34,557 nt of DNA from a virus (IMGVR_UViG_3300042892_000080:1-34557); one strand, 5' to 3'; counted from the first letter of the stretch, positions 14,603-22,060 are shown. The notes: generated by a model not told the origin, from the letters alone. Made by a program: numbers and translations.

Positions 14603-15031
14603 ATGCTAACTAAAAATAGAGATGTTTCAATAAGACAACTAAAGGAGTTGTACTATGCTCAACGTAATACCCACGTTAAATTGCACGAAATGATGTCGCA
14701 GTTAGGGTTGTTAGGCATAGAAGACAACGAGCCTTTAGGTGCGGATATAGGTGCGAGAAGCATCGTTAAATTAGTTGAAGAGGTATTTGAATGCGATATA
14801 TCAAGAAGGGATAGATCATTAAGAACTACCTTTGGTCGCAAGGCTGCTGCATACTTACTCAGAAGGTACACTAAATTGAACCTAAAAGAGATAAGCGCAT
14901 ACACCGGCACTAAAGACCATACCACCGCAATTCACAATATCAAACAAGCAAACAACCTAATTGACACAGAAGATTGGTTTAAGGACAAATTAAAAAGAAT
15001 TTGCCAAAAGATTGAAATTACCGAAAATTAG
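14603..15031 (+). CDS. DnaA domain IV-like DNA-binding protein
   Basis: A 142-residue protein. Residues about 74-115 (SLRTTFGRKAAAYLLRRYTK, then LKEISAYTGTKDHTTAIHNI) match the C-terminal domain of DnaA, including the G-x-x-D-H-T-T signature that contacts DnaA boxes. There is no AAA+ ATPase domain and no room for one; the first 70 residues are a separate helical part. It may bind an origin and recruit or block host DnaA. It starts two bases after the SSB-tail gene and ends just before a strong promoter. Confidence 0.8.
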   Translation: MLTKNRDVSIRQLKELYYAQRNTHVKLHEMMSQLGLLGIEDNEPLGADIGARSIVKLVEEVFECDISRRDRSLRTTFGRKAAAYLLRRYTKLNLKEISAYTGTKDHTTAIHNIKQANNLIDTEDWFKDKLKRICQKIEITEN

Positions 15032-15041
15032 TTTATATTTG
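15012..15041 (+). promoter_or_regulatory. Strong Bacteroidota-type promoter
   Basis: TTG at 15012-15014, a 19-base spacer and TATATTTG at 15034-15041 match the consensus TTG-N19-TANNTTTG exactly. It overlaps the 3' end of the DnaA-like gene. Start of transcription is expected near 15046, about 100 bases before the next ATG, leaving room for the structured RNA. Confidence 0.75.
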
Positions 15042-15043
15042 CA

Positions 15044-15138
15044 AATATATAAAAATACATTAACGGAAGTCCAGACGATAATGTGTTTAGTGGTTAAATA
15101 ATAGCCCCTGGTAGCTGGACTCTATTGGGGGCTTTTTT
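15044..15138 (+). ncRNA. Structured leader or small RNA with pseudoknot-capable terminator
   Basis: Helix A pairs AGTCCAG (15068-15074) with CTGGACT (15115-15121), seven perfect pairs. Helix B pairs AGCCCCT (15103-15109) with GGGGGCT (15127-15133) and is followed by a T run at 15133-15138, so B is a terminator. The order A-B-A'-B' means both can form only as a pseudoknot, or else they compete. A small TTTA/TAAA hairpin lies between A and B. A strong promoter directly upstream makes this either a free small RNA of about 95 bases or an attenuator for the DUF1376-like gene at 15147. I do not recognise an established RNA family. Confidence 0.7.
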
Positions 15139-15146
15139 ATTTTATT

Positions 15147-15872
15147 ATGGCAAAAGACCCTGCATTCCTATTTTATAGCAGTGATTTCTTAAACGGAGTA
15201 GCTGACTTAACAATGGAAGAGAGAGGACAATTTATTACTCTCTTATGTTTACAACATCAAAAAGGTACACTTACAGACAAAACCATTAGGTTATCTTTAG
15301 GTTCGGTTTCGGTTGATGTTTTGAGCAAGTTTTTAAAAGACAAAGACGGAAATTTTTACAACGAACGGCTAAGTGAAGAGATTGAAAAACGCATTCAATT
15401 TACTGAAAGCCGTAGAAACAATGGCTCTAAAGGTGGTAGACCTAAAAATAACACAAAACCATTAGGTTTAGCTAAACATAACCTTATGGAAGATGTAAAT
15501 GAAAATGAAAATGAAAATATAATTATAAATAAAAGTAAATGTACTTTTGAGCAAGTTTACGAATATATGTCAATCCGGATAGGAACAGATCAAGCAAAGA
15601 TTGAAGCTGAAAAATTTGTAAATTACTATGAAAGTAATGGTTGGAAAGTAGGGAAAAACCCTATGAAAAGTTGGGGAGCAGCCGCAAATAATTGGATAAC
15701 AAACTCTAAACAATATGCAAAAGGAACTACAAACAATCAACGAAAGCTTGATAAAAACGAACTCGAGAACCTTAAAAACTACAACTATATCCACTCTACT
15801 TCCTATGGAGCAGGAGATTATGACCGCATTTTCGGGGGAACGAATGAGGAACATAAACTCTACCATATTTAA
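15147..15872 (+). CDS. DUF1376-like phage replication protein
   Basis: A 241-residue protein. The N-terminal 90 residues (AFLFYSSDFLNGVADLTMEE, then RGQFITLLCLQHQKGTL) match the DUF1376/YdaU domain found at the start of phage replication initiators. A Lys/Asn-rich linker with NNGSKGGRPKNN follows, and the C-terminal part has YYESNGWKVGKNPMKSWGAA with NNWI, a signature of DnaT/replisome organiser-like ends. It likely binds the origin and loads a host helicase. It is expressed downstream of the terminator RNA, so readthrough may set its level. Confidence 0.75.
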   Translation: MAKDPAFLFYSSDFLNGVADLTMEERGQFITLLCLQHQKGTLTDKTIRLSLGSVSVDVLSKFLKDKDGNFYNERLSEEIEKRIQFTESRRNNGSKGGRPKNNTKPLGLAKHNLMEDVNENENENIIINKSKCTFEQVYEYMSIRIGTDQAKIEAEKFVNYYESNGWKVGKNPMKSWGAAANNWITNSKQYAKGTTNNQRKLDKNELENLKNYNYIHSTSYGAGDYDRIFGGTNEEHKLYHI

Positions 15873-16473
15873 GCAGAACCTTATTTACCTTATGCAGCTT
15901 GTAGGTATTAACAATCCTGGAGATGTTAAGTTGGCCGTTTTAGAGGATTGGATAAGAACTGAGTACGGGAACTTTACAATAAACGAAGTTAAAGTAGCGT
16001 TTAAGCAAATGGTAGCAAATGACTTTATAGATCACTACCAGAACTTTAGCCCTGCATACTTTAGTCAGGTAATGGATAGGTACAAGAAAAAAGCAAACGA
16101 AGTAAGAAAAATGATGCCACAAGAACGAGTAGAAGCAATACCACACTTAACCGATTTAGAGATAATTGATTACTCTTACCAAGAATATAAGCTTTTAGAA
16201 AATAGAACTTTTGACAGGTTGTTTAACCCATTGAGCGTATTTACAAAGCTTAATAGTTCAGGCATCAAGGTATGGACTAAAGAAGATGGCGCACTTGCTA
16301 AAAAGAAACTTATGGAGATTATTACCTACAAAGCTAATAAAATGGACATCATAAGCGCAAAGCAGTACCGGGACGAATGGACTGAAAGTTGGCTTAAAAA
16401 CCAAGCAAGAGCAGTAGCCGTAGCTTTATTTTTTGAGGATCAAATAAAAATTGGCAAAGTTTCGTTTTCTTAA
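15820..16473 (+). CDS. Replication-region protein, possible helicase-loader partner
   Basis: A 217-residue helical protein with NPGDVKLAVLEDWIRTEYGN followed by FTINEVKVAFKQMV, NFSPAYFSQVMDRYKKKA and a C-terminal VAVALFFEDQIK. I know similar proteins beside replication initiators in Bacteroidota phages, without an assigned function. The start at 15820 overlaps the preceding gene by 53 bases. ATGs at 15805 or 15844 are also possible, and an upstream frame from 15715 adds residues that look non-coding. No Walker motif is present, so it is not an ATPase. Confidence 0.6.
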   Translation: MTAFSGERMRNINSTIFKQNLIYLMQLVGINNPGDVKLAVLEDWIRTEYGNFTINEVKVAFKQMVANDFIDHYQNFSPAYFSQVMDRYKKKANEVRKMMPQERVEAIPHLTDLEIIDYSYQEYKLLENRTFDRLFNPLSVFTKLNSSGIKVWTKEDGALAKKKLMEIITYKANKMDIISAKQYRDEWTESWLKNQARAVAVALFFEDQIKIGKVSFS

Positions 16474-16483
16474 TATAGTTTTG
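16451..16483 (+). promoter_or_regulatory. Candidate promoter before the nuclease gene
   Basis: TAGTTTTG (16476-16483) matches TANNTTTG, and TTG at 16451-16453 lies 22 bases upstream, within the known range. The next ATG is at 16488, so a transcript from here would be leaderless or nearly so. Confidence 0.4.
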
Positions 16484-16487
16484 TAAT

Positions 16488-16793
16488 ATGACCGCAAACG
16501 AATTAACCAAACAAGCAATCCAAACTCTAAATAAAAATGGGTGCTTTGTATGGCGCAATAACAATCTTGCGGTTAGAGGTCGAACCTTTATAGGTCTAAA
16601 AGGAGTTCCAGATATAGTAGGTTTTCACACTCAAACAGGAGTAGCGGTATATTGCGAAACAAAAGCTATAGGAGATAAACTTAGCAGCTACCAAATATCA
16701 TTCTTAAACTTAGCAAAAACGGCTAATTGTTTTTGTTACATAGCAACCGAAGATAACGGCAAACTAACCTTAAAAGAATATGAACAAGAATAG
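16488..16793 (+). CDS. VRR-NUC domain nuclease
   Basis: A 101-residue PD-(D/E)xK enzyme of the VRR-NUC type, related to Holliday-junction and flap nucleases. Active-site residues are Asp42 in GLKGVPDIVGF and Glu57/Lys59 in YCETKAIGDKLSSYQISFL, where the Gln also belongs to the family pattern. It is the length of stand-alone phage VRR-NUC proteins. It likely resolves branched intermediates made by ERF-driven recombination before packaging. It overlaps the next gene by 14 bases. Confidence 0.9.
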   Translation: MTANELTKQAIQTLNKNGCFVWRNNNLAVRGRTFIGLKGVPDIVGFHTQTGVAVYCETKAIGDKLSSYQISFLNLAKTANCFCYIATEDNGKLTLKEYEQE

Positions 16794-17256
16794 CATCATA
16801 TTAGAACTTTGGGAGAGCCGAGAACTAAAGGAAGCAATAGATAAAATGCAGCCTGAAGATTTACGAGAAGATTTAAGAAGCGAAATATTTAAGGTGCTAT
16901 GCGAAATGGAAGAGGAACGAATAATAGATATGCGCACCCGTAACGTATTAAAGTTCTACTTAGTTAGAACTATGATTAATATGATGCAAAGTAATACAAG
17001 CCAATTTTACAGGACATACCGCAAACCTTTAGAGGTTGAATTAATAGTACACGATAGGGACGAGGACTTACTTAACAAAGTAGAAGACGAACTATCCAAG
17101 ATGCACTGGTACAAAGCGGAACTATTGCGAGTGTATGCTATTAAGCACAACTGCAACGCTAAAGAACTTAGTAGGGTTACAGGAATACCTTATATGTCAA
17201 TACATAGGGAACTTAAATTAACTAAACGAGAACTTAAAAAACAATTACGCAAATGA
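16780..17256 (+). CDS. Sigma-factor-like HTH protein
   Basis: A 158-residue protein. The N-terminal half is acidic and helical (LREDLRSEIFKVLCEMEEER). The C-terminal 45 residues (ELLRVYAIKHNCNAKELSRV, then TGIPYMSIHRELKLTKREL) form a helix-turn-helix like sigma-70 region 4, and the middle part RNVLKFYLVRTMINMMQS recalls region 2 in short phage sigma-like proteins. It may redirect host RNA polymerase to late promoters. It overlaps the nuclease gene by 14 bases and the next gene by an ATGA. Confidence 0.65.
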   Translation: MNKNSIILELWESRELKEAIDKMQPEDLREDLRSEIFKVLCEMEEERIIDMRTRNVLKFYLVRTMINMMQSNTSQFYRTYRKPLEVELIVHDRDEDLLNKVEDELSKMHWYKAELLRVYAIKHNCNAKELSRVTGIPYMSIHRELKLTKRELKKQLRK

Positions 17257-17486
17257 TAATTATAGCAGCGATATGCTTTGCAATATTCTTTATAGAGATA
17301 CACCAATTCCATAGAAAATGGTATTTAGATTTTAAGCCTTTTAGTTGCACGAGTTGTTTAGCAGCTTGGACAGGTTTGATTTTATATTTACTACCTGCAA
17401 TATGTACTGACATCATAGCGTTTGTATTTATTCCGGGAGTGTTAGCACCTTTACTTTCAAAAATTATGTGGAACTTATGGAAATAG
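17253..17486 (+). CDS. Small membrane protein with CxxC, DUF1360-like
   Basis: A 77-residue protein with an N-terminal membrane segment (IIIAAICFAIFFIEI), the motif FKPFSCTSCLAAWTGLILY with a Cys-x-x-Cys pair, and a further hydrophobic part. The K-P-F-x-C-x-x-C-L-x-x-W-x-G pattern recurs in small phage membrane proteins and in DUF1360. Role unknown; thiol chemistry or metal binding is possible. Start overlaps the sigma-like gene stop by ATGA. Confidence 0.6.
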   Translation: MIIIAAICFAIFFIEIHQFHRKWYLDFKPFSCTSCLAAWTGLILYLLPAICTDIIAFVFIPGVLAPLLSKIMWNLWK

Positions 17487-17725
17487 AACACCGCAACTTT
17501 TTAGATCAACACATTGGTAATTGGCATACAGTACAGAATGGCTATGTGCGAAATATCGATTTGGACATCTTAAAAATGTATGAGCATATATATCGCAAGT
17601 ATATGAACCCAGATTTCATATTGACAGTATGGTGCAGCCATTGTATTTTCGATATGATTAAAAGGCTTTACGAATGGTACGATATACAACCACAACCAAA
17701 GAAAAAAAATGCAAAGGGTAATTAA
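17477..17725 (+). CDS. Small protein, unknown
   Basis: An 82-residue protein rich in aromatic residues (FLDQHIGNWHTVQNGYV, then WCSHCIFDMIKRLYEWYD) with one Cys-x-x-Cys pair. The ATG at 17477 gives a 10-base overlap with the gene before; a GTG at 17468 is an alternative. It overlaps the PP-loop enzyme gene by 17 bases. Function unknown. Confidence 0.6.
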   Translation: MEIEHRNFLDQHIGNWHTVQNGYVRNIDLDILKMYEHIYRKYMNPDFILTVWCSHCIFDMIKRLYEWYDIQPQPKKKNAKGN

Positions 17726-18413
17726 TTTTAGCGGTGGCAAAACTTCTGCTTATATGACTATCCAAGAATATAAGCCAGGAGACATAGTATTGTTCTGCGA
17801 TACTATGAGGGAACACCCTAAAACATATAAATTCATTAATGACTTTGAGGCCTTTGAAAATATACCAGTAACAAGAATAAGTTACGAAGGTGGCTTTGAC
17901 GGAATGTTAAAAAAGAATAAAGCATTACCTAATCAATTCAAAAGGTTTTGCACAATAGAACTAAAGATTAAAACGGCTAAAAGATATTTAAGAACCATAG
18001 GAGTAAGAGAATTTGAAAACCTGGTAGGCTTTAGATATGACGAACCAATGCGAGTTAGCAGACGTACTCAAAGATTTAAGAAGGTACACGATAAGTTCCC
18101 TTTGTTTGAAAGCAAAGTTACTAAGCAAATAGTAAATGAGTATTGGAGCAAAAAGCCTTACAATTTGGAAATACCTTCTATATTAGGTAATTGCACTTTG
18201 TGTTTTATGAAAGGTAAAAACGCTATCTTAGCAATATTAAGGGAGTTCCCAGAACTTGCAGACGAATGGATCAATGACGAAAAGAATAGCAAATACACTT
18301 ACTTTAATGGCGTAACAATAGAAACACTTAAAAGTATATCACAGAATAATTTGTTTAAGGAATTTGATTTAGATAACATTAACCCTGCGTATGACTGCGC
18401 TTGTACTACTTAA
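17709..18413 (+). CDS. PAPS reductase-like PP-loop enzyme
   Basis: A 234-residue protein with the N-type ATP-pyrophosphatase motif SGGKTSA at residues 8-14, followed by the typical IVLFCDTMREHPKTYKFI. Cysteines in RFCTIELK, NCTLCFMKG and the final CAC could hold a metal or iron-sulphur cluster. Members of this superfamily activate sulphur chemistry: PAPS reduction, tRNA thiolation, DNA phosphorothioation (DndC). Which applies here cannot be read off, and no Dnd partners are present. It is followed at once by sugar-modifying genes. Confidence 0.8.
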   Translation: MQRVINFSGGKTSAYMTIQEYKPGDIVLFCDTMREHPKTYKFINDFEAFENIPVTRISYEGGFDGMLKKNKALPNQFKRFCTIELKIKTAKRYLRTIGVREFENLVGFRYDEPMRVSRRTQRFKKVHDKFPLFESKVTKQIVNEYWSKKPYNLEIPSILGNCTLCFMKGKNAILAILREFPELADEWINDEKNSKYTYFNGVTIETLKSISQNNLFKEFDLDNINPAYDCACTT

Positions 18414-18415
18414 CT

Positions 18416-18895
18416 ATGGCAAACTTTATACACCCCACCGCTATTATTGGCGATAACGTAATTATCGGAGACGGAAACTACATTGGTGCTTATTGTATTA
18501 TCGGAGACAAAGCAGAGCATAAGAAGTTCTGGAATAAAGAAAAAGGAAAAGTATACATAGGCGATAACAATGTTATCACAGGACTTGTAACAATAGATGC
18601 AGGTACCGAAATAGATACCTTTATAGGCAATAATTGTTTCATAATGAAACACGCACACATAGGACACGATTGCACTATTTTAGACAATGTAACAATAAGT
18701 TGCGGAGCAAAAATAGGTGGGCATTCTATTGTAGATCAAGGTGCTAATATAGGACTTAACGCAGTTCTGCATCAATTTGCAAACGTAGGCGAAAATTGTA
18801 TGGTAGGAGCAAGTGCCTTCTTAAAAGGAGATGCAAAACCTAATACTAAATATGCAGGAGTACCGGCAAGGGAAATCGGCTCAAACATAAGATAA
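18416..18895 (+). CDS. Left-handed beta-helix acyltransferase (LpxA-like)
   Basis: A 159-residue hexapeptide-repeat protein: MANFIHPTAIIGDNVIIGDG followed by many I/V-G-x-x repeats and the closing HQFANVGENCMVGASAFLKG with KYAGVPAREIG. The fold binds acyl-CoA or acyl-ACP and acylates sugars. LpxA (about 260 residues) has a C-terminal helical domain that is missing here; PglD/WbbJ-type O- or N-acetyltransferases are closer in length. The ATG at 18416 follows the stop of the PP-loop gene by two bases; a TTG at 18401 would add five residues. It ends on a TAATG junction with a glycosyltransferase. Confidence 0.85.
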   Translation: MANFIHPTAIIGDNVIIGDGNYIGAYCIIGDKAEHKKFWNKEKGKVYIGDNNVITGLVTIDAGTEIDTFIGNNCFIMKHAHIGHDCTILDNVTISCGAKIGGHSIVDQGANIGLNAVLHQFANVGENCMVGASAFLKGDAKPNTKYAGVPAREIGSNIR

Positions 18896-19482
18896 TGAAT
18901 GCAATAGTATACTTAAACTATAAAGATAGGAACATCAATACATTGTTTGAGAATATCAAAAATGCTGGTAAGCATATTGATATAGTTACTATCATTAATG
19001 AAGAAGGCATAGCATTTGCAACTAATAAAGGCTTAAGGAATTTAAACTTTGATAATATAGATTATGTAACTATTATGGGTAACGATATATTAGAACCTGA
19101 TAATTGGTTGCAAATAAGAAATGACTTTTTACAAGACAAAACTATTGGTATTTGTTCTATTCCTTTAGATAGTATGAGTAATGACACGGCTGATTTAACT
19201 GGTAACTTTACTATCACAAAAGAAACTATAAATAAAGTTGGTGCATTTAATCAAGAACTTGACCCTTACGGAGCAATAGATTTAGATTATTGTACGAGAT
19301 GCAGAGCGGCAGGTTTGCATACAAAATATATTAAAGAATATACCGCTAATCATATTGAGCAAAATAGTATTGATGCTTATGGTTACAATAAAAATGAATT
19401 AGTACAAAAGACCTGGAGTTTGCATAGCAATAATGTATCTGCTTATACAAACGGCAATAAAACATATTATATAAATTTATGA
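18895..19482 (+). CDS. Short GT2-family glycosyltransferase
   Basis: A 195-residue protein with a GT-A outline: IVTIINEEGIAFATNKGLRN, then VTIMGNDILEPDNW (Gly-Asn-Asp at the usual D-x-D site), and FTITKETINKVGAFNQELDP with IDLDYCTRCRAAGLHTKY. It is near the short end for family 2 enzymes. It should move a sugar from a nucleotide donor to an unknown acceptor. The Gly-Asn-Asp variant could weaken metal binding. Both ends are coupled by stop/start overlaps. Confidence 0.75.
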   Translation: MNAIVYLNYKDRNINTLFENIKNAGKHIDIVTIINEEGIAFATNKGLRNLNFDNIDYVTIMGNDILEPDNWLQIRNDFLQDKTIGICSIPLDSMSNDTADLTGNFTITKETINKVGAFNQELDPYGAIDLDYCTRCRAAGLHTKYIKEYTANHIEQNSIDAYGYNKNELVQKTWSLHSNNVSAYTNGNKTYYINL

Positions 19483-20474
19483 GAATACTTTGTATAACTT
19501 CTGCCAACTCAGGCGTTGGACTGCATAGAATTATGATGCCGATAGTACACTTAGAAAAGGAGTACGCACTTATAACAGATGTACTTAATGACGAGTTATT
19601 AGAGCAGGGTTGGGATATTGTGCTAATGAATAGAATGCTTAACGAAATAGATGCAAAGCAAATGAACACCTGGCGCACTAAGTATGGCTTCAAGTTGGTA
19701 GTGGACAATGACGATTACTGGGAACTAAACGAAAGCCATTTATTGTATTTAAGATATAAGCTTAACAATATACCTAAACTAATTACCGACTACTTAAAGA
19801 TAGCTGACCTTTGTACCTGCACACACGAAAGGTTAGCAGGAGAGATAACCCCATTTAATAAGAACGTTCACATCTTACCAAACGCATTACCTTATGGGCA
19901 AGAGCAGTTCCAGGATAACAAGACAGAAGATTACAAGGTTAGATTGTTTTGGTCAGGAAGCGGAACGCACGAAAGGGATATTGAAATACTTAGGCAGCCT
20001 TTTAAAAGGTTACAAGGTATGAATATAAGAACTGTTATAGCAGGTTACAATGACGGGGAGAAACCTATATGGGATAAAATGATTGATGCCTTTACTTGCG
20101 GACTAAAGCTTAACCCTACGATCTATAATTATGCAAGGGTTACGGAATATATGGGTGCTTATACGGACTCAGACATTTCAGTTATCCCACTTGTAGATAA
20201 CAAGTTCAATGCTATGAAGTCCAATCTAAAGGTATTAGAAACGGCGGCTAAAAAGAACCCTGCCATAGTTAGCTATGTCAATCCGTACTTAGATATGCCG
20301 GTACACTACGTTAAAAGTCAGAAGGATTGGTACAAACACATCAAAGATTTAGTAAGCGATGCGGATATGCGAAAGGAAAGCGGACAGAAGTTATTTGAGT
20401 TCTGCCAAAAGAAGTATAACTTTGACGAGATAAATTTAGACCGAAAGTATATTTATAGTAAACTATGCCAGTAA
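19479..20474 (+). CDS. GT-B type glycosyltransferase (GT4-like)
   Basis: A 331-residue protein with two Rossmann-like halves. The N-terminal MRILCITSANSGVGLHRIMM and LVVDNDDYWELNESH are followed by the linker ICTCTHE-like CTCTHERLAGEI and VHILPNALP. The C-terminal half has RLFWSGSGTHERDIEILRQP, then DISVIPLVDNKFNAMKSNLK and VLETAAKKNPAIVS, where a donor-binding Glu is usual. It is retaining GT4-like by pattern. It forms one unit with the acyltransferase and the GT2 enzyme. Overlaps neighbours by 4 and 10 bases. Confidence 0.8.
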   Translation: MRILCITSANSGVGLHRIMMPIVHLEKEYALITDVLNDELLEQGWDIVLMNRMLNEIDAKQMNTWRTKYGFKLVVDNDDYWELNESHLLYLRYKLNNIPKLITDYLKIADLCTCTHERLAGEITPFNKNVHILPNALPYGQEQFQDNKTEDYKVRLFWSGSGTHERDIEILRQPFKRLQGMNIRTVIAGYNDGEKPIWDKMIDAFTCGLKLNPTIYNYARVTEYMGAYTDSDISVIPLVDNKFNAMKSNLKVLETAAKKNPAIVSYVNPYLDMPVHYVKSQKDWYKHIKDLVSDADMRKESGQKLFEFCQKKYNFDEINLDRKYIYSKLCQ

Positions 20475-20890
20475 TAAAGTGCGCCTCTAATGGCAAATAT
20501 CGGATTGGAAACGGGTCTTGCATCTACGATACCGAAGAGAAGGCTATGCAAGTATGGAAAGCTATTCTTGCAGGTGGTAAGTTCGCAGAAAGCTATACCG
20601 ACTATCCTGAGTCAGCTACTAACAATGCAAAGAGGGCAATAGAATGGGCTGAGAAAAATGGTTGGGGTTCGTGTGGAGAAGCAACTGGTAAGGCAAGGGC
20701 AAGACAGTTGGCAAATCGTGAGCCGATTAGTAGAGATACTATTGCTCGTATGGCTTCGTTTAAAAGACATCAGCAACATAAAGACGTTCCTTATAGCGAA
20801 GGTTGTGGCGGTTTAATGTGGGATGCTTGGGGTGGAACTTCTGGTGTTGAATGGGCGATTAATAAACTAAAGGAAATAGACAAAAAATAA
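20465..20890 (+). CDS. Small phage protein with YPE-NAKRA domain
   Basis: A 141-residue protein with a Cys-containing start (VIKCASNGKYRIGNGSCIYD) and a conserved-looking core, YPESATNNAKRAIEWAEKNG, then ARARQLANREPISRDTIARM with SFKRHQQH and a closing LMWDAWGGTSGVEWA. I know this core as a module found alone or attached to phage head proteases and other phage proteins. Its biochemical role is unknown to me. It overlaps the glycosyltransferase gene by 10 bases. Confidence 0.65.
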   Translation: MPVIKCASNGKYRIGNGSCIYDTEEKAMQVWKAILAGGKFAESYTDYPESATNNAKRAIEWAEKNGWGSCGEATGKARARQLANREPISRDTIARMASFKRHQQHKDVPYSEGCGGLMWDAWGGTSGVEWAINKLKEIDKK

Positions 20891-20899
20891 TTTGCATAC

Positions 20900-20935
20900 T
20901 TAAATTTTTTAATTATTAATCAACGGAAAATTTAA
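20900..20935 (+). repeat. Inverted repeat in short gap before HNH gene
   Basis: TTAAATTTT (20900-20908) and AAAATTTAA (20927-20935) are exact reverse complements with an 18-base AT-rich spacer that itself contains TTAATTATTAAT. It lies in a 55-base gap between genes and could be an operator or weak hairpin. Confidence 0.45.
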
Positions 20936-20945
20936 TGGGGAAACT

Positions 20946-21200
20946 ATGCAGAAACACACGCAAATCTACTTACAAGGAATGGGCTATGACGCTACATCGT
21001 TTGTTCCTTGTGAGGTTTGTGGTGGTGTAGGAACTGACATACATCACATAGAAGCAAGGGGAATGGGTGGCAACAAAAAGGCAGATGTAATAGAAAACCT
21101 AATTGGACTTTGTAGGAAGTGCCACATAGAATACGGAGACAAAAAACAATATAAAGAGTTTCTAAAAGACATACACGCAAAAAATTATGGCAAAGGGTAA
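20946..21200 (+). CDS. HNH endonuclease
   Basis: An 84-residue protein with the zinc and catalytic layout of HNH nucleases: CEVCG (Cys22, Cys25), DIHHIEARGMGG (His33, His34), ENLIGLCRKCH (Asn51, Cys56, Cys59, His60). Such small HNH proteins near terminase genes often support DNA packaging; here the terminase starts about 2 kb downstream. A homing or self-standing nicking role is the alternative. Confidence 0.88.
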   Translation: MQKHTQIYLQGMGYDATSFVPCEVCGGVGTDIHHIEARGMGGNKKADVIENLIGLCRKCHIEYGDKKQYKEFLKDIHAKNYGKG

Positions 21201-21309
21201 CGAGAATAAAAACAAAATTAGCTTTGGCAAACGCAAAAGAGGCTCTGCTAAGAAGTCCTTTAATAAGCACACGCCCAGAGAAAAAGCATATAGAGGTCAA
21301 GGCAGATGA
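21187..21309 (+). CDS. Tiny basic protein, unknown
   Basis: A 40-residue Lys/Arg-rich protein (contains FGKRKRGSAKKSFNK and ends KAYRGQGR). It overlaps the HNH gene by 14 bases and its TGA overlaps the next ATG (ATGA at 21306-21309), a coupling hard to get by chance. It may bind nucleic acid by charge. Short proteins with this K-Y/A-RGQGR ending are known to me from related phages. Confidence 0.6.
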   Translation: MAKGNENKNKISFGKRKRGSAKKSFNKHTPREKAYRGQGR

Positions 21310-21527
21310 GAAAACTAAACGCTATATGGCTACTCCTTACGCACAAAGCTTACTTCTTAGCAGTATGTAAGACAGGTAAAAATGGAGACGATATGACCAC
21401 GATAGGACACTACACTTATGCTATGGCAGAAACTTTAATCAATAAGCATATAGCAGACGTAGATACTTACCTCGACCAAGAAGACGCAATAGACGAAGCA
21501 AACGACATAATAAACGGCATACTATGA
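21306..21527 (+). CDS. Small protein, unknown
   Basis: A 73-residue protein with a hydrophobic first helix (LNAIWLLLTHKAYFLAVC), a polar middle GKNGDDMTTIGHYTYAMAE and an acidic helical end. No function is recognised. It is linked on both sides by ATGA overlaps, placing it in one operon with the ParB-like gene. Confidence 0.6.
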   Translation: MRKLNAIWLLLTHKAYFLAVCKTGKNGDDMTTIGHYTYAMAETLINKHIADVDTYLDQEDAIDEANDIINGIL

Positions 21528-22060
21528 TACAAAACGTACCAATCAACACAGTTAAAGCAAACCCGAACAATCCAAGGATAATTAAAGACGATAAGTTTGC
21601 AAAGCTTGTAAAGTCAATTAACGAGTTTCCACAAATGCTAAACCTTAGACCTATTGTAGTAAATGACGATATGGTTGTACTTGGTGGCAATATGCGACTT
21701 AAGGCTTGTAAGGAAGCAGGACTTAAAGATATACCTATTATCAAAGCAAGTGAACTAACCGAGCAGCAGCAAAAGGAATTTATAGTTAAAGACAACGTAG
21801 GCTATGGCGAGTGGGATTGGAGCGACCTTGCTAATAACTGGGATGCAGAGCAGCTACAAGATTGGGGTTTAGATATACCTGGATTTGATAATATAAGTTT
21901 TGAAGATAATAATAAAGAATTAACTTTAGATGATATTAGTGACTCAATGACTATAAATTTAAAATATACTGAAGAGGAATATTATATAGTTAAAGAAAGC
22001 TTATTAAAAATAGCACCTACACCAGAACAAGCAATTTGGAAATTATTAGGCAATGATTAA
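21524..22060 (+). CDS. ParB/Srx-fold protein
   Basis: A 178-residue protein with the ParB-like domain in residues 1-75: INTVKANPNNPRIIKDDKFA, then RPIVVNDDMVVLGGNMRLKA with the GGNxR motif at 54-58. In phages this domain is often next to or fused with DNA methyltransferases, and some members cut DNA or use nucleotides. The rest, from about residue 120, is encoded by much more AT-rich DNA than the first part. It overlaps the methyltransferase gene by eight bases. Confidence 0.85.
   Translation: MIQNVPINTVKANPNNPRIIKDDKFAKLVKSINEFPQMLNLRPIVVNDDMVVLGGNMRLKACKEAGLKDIPIIKASELTEQQQKEFIVKDNVGYGEWDWSDLANNWDAEQLQDWGLDIPGFDNISFEDNNKELTLDDISDSMTINLKYTEEEYYIVKESLLKIAPTPEQAIWKLLGND

Noticed and set aside
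15715-15819. Upstream extension of the replication-region protein
   Set aside because: The extra residues lie within the coding end of the DUF1376-like gene and look unlike protein; later ATGs give a smaller overlap.
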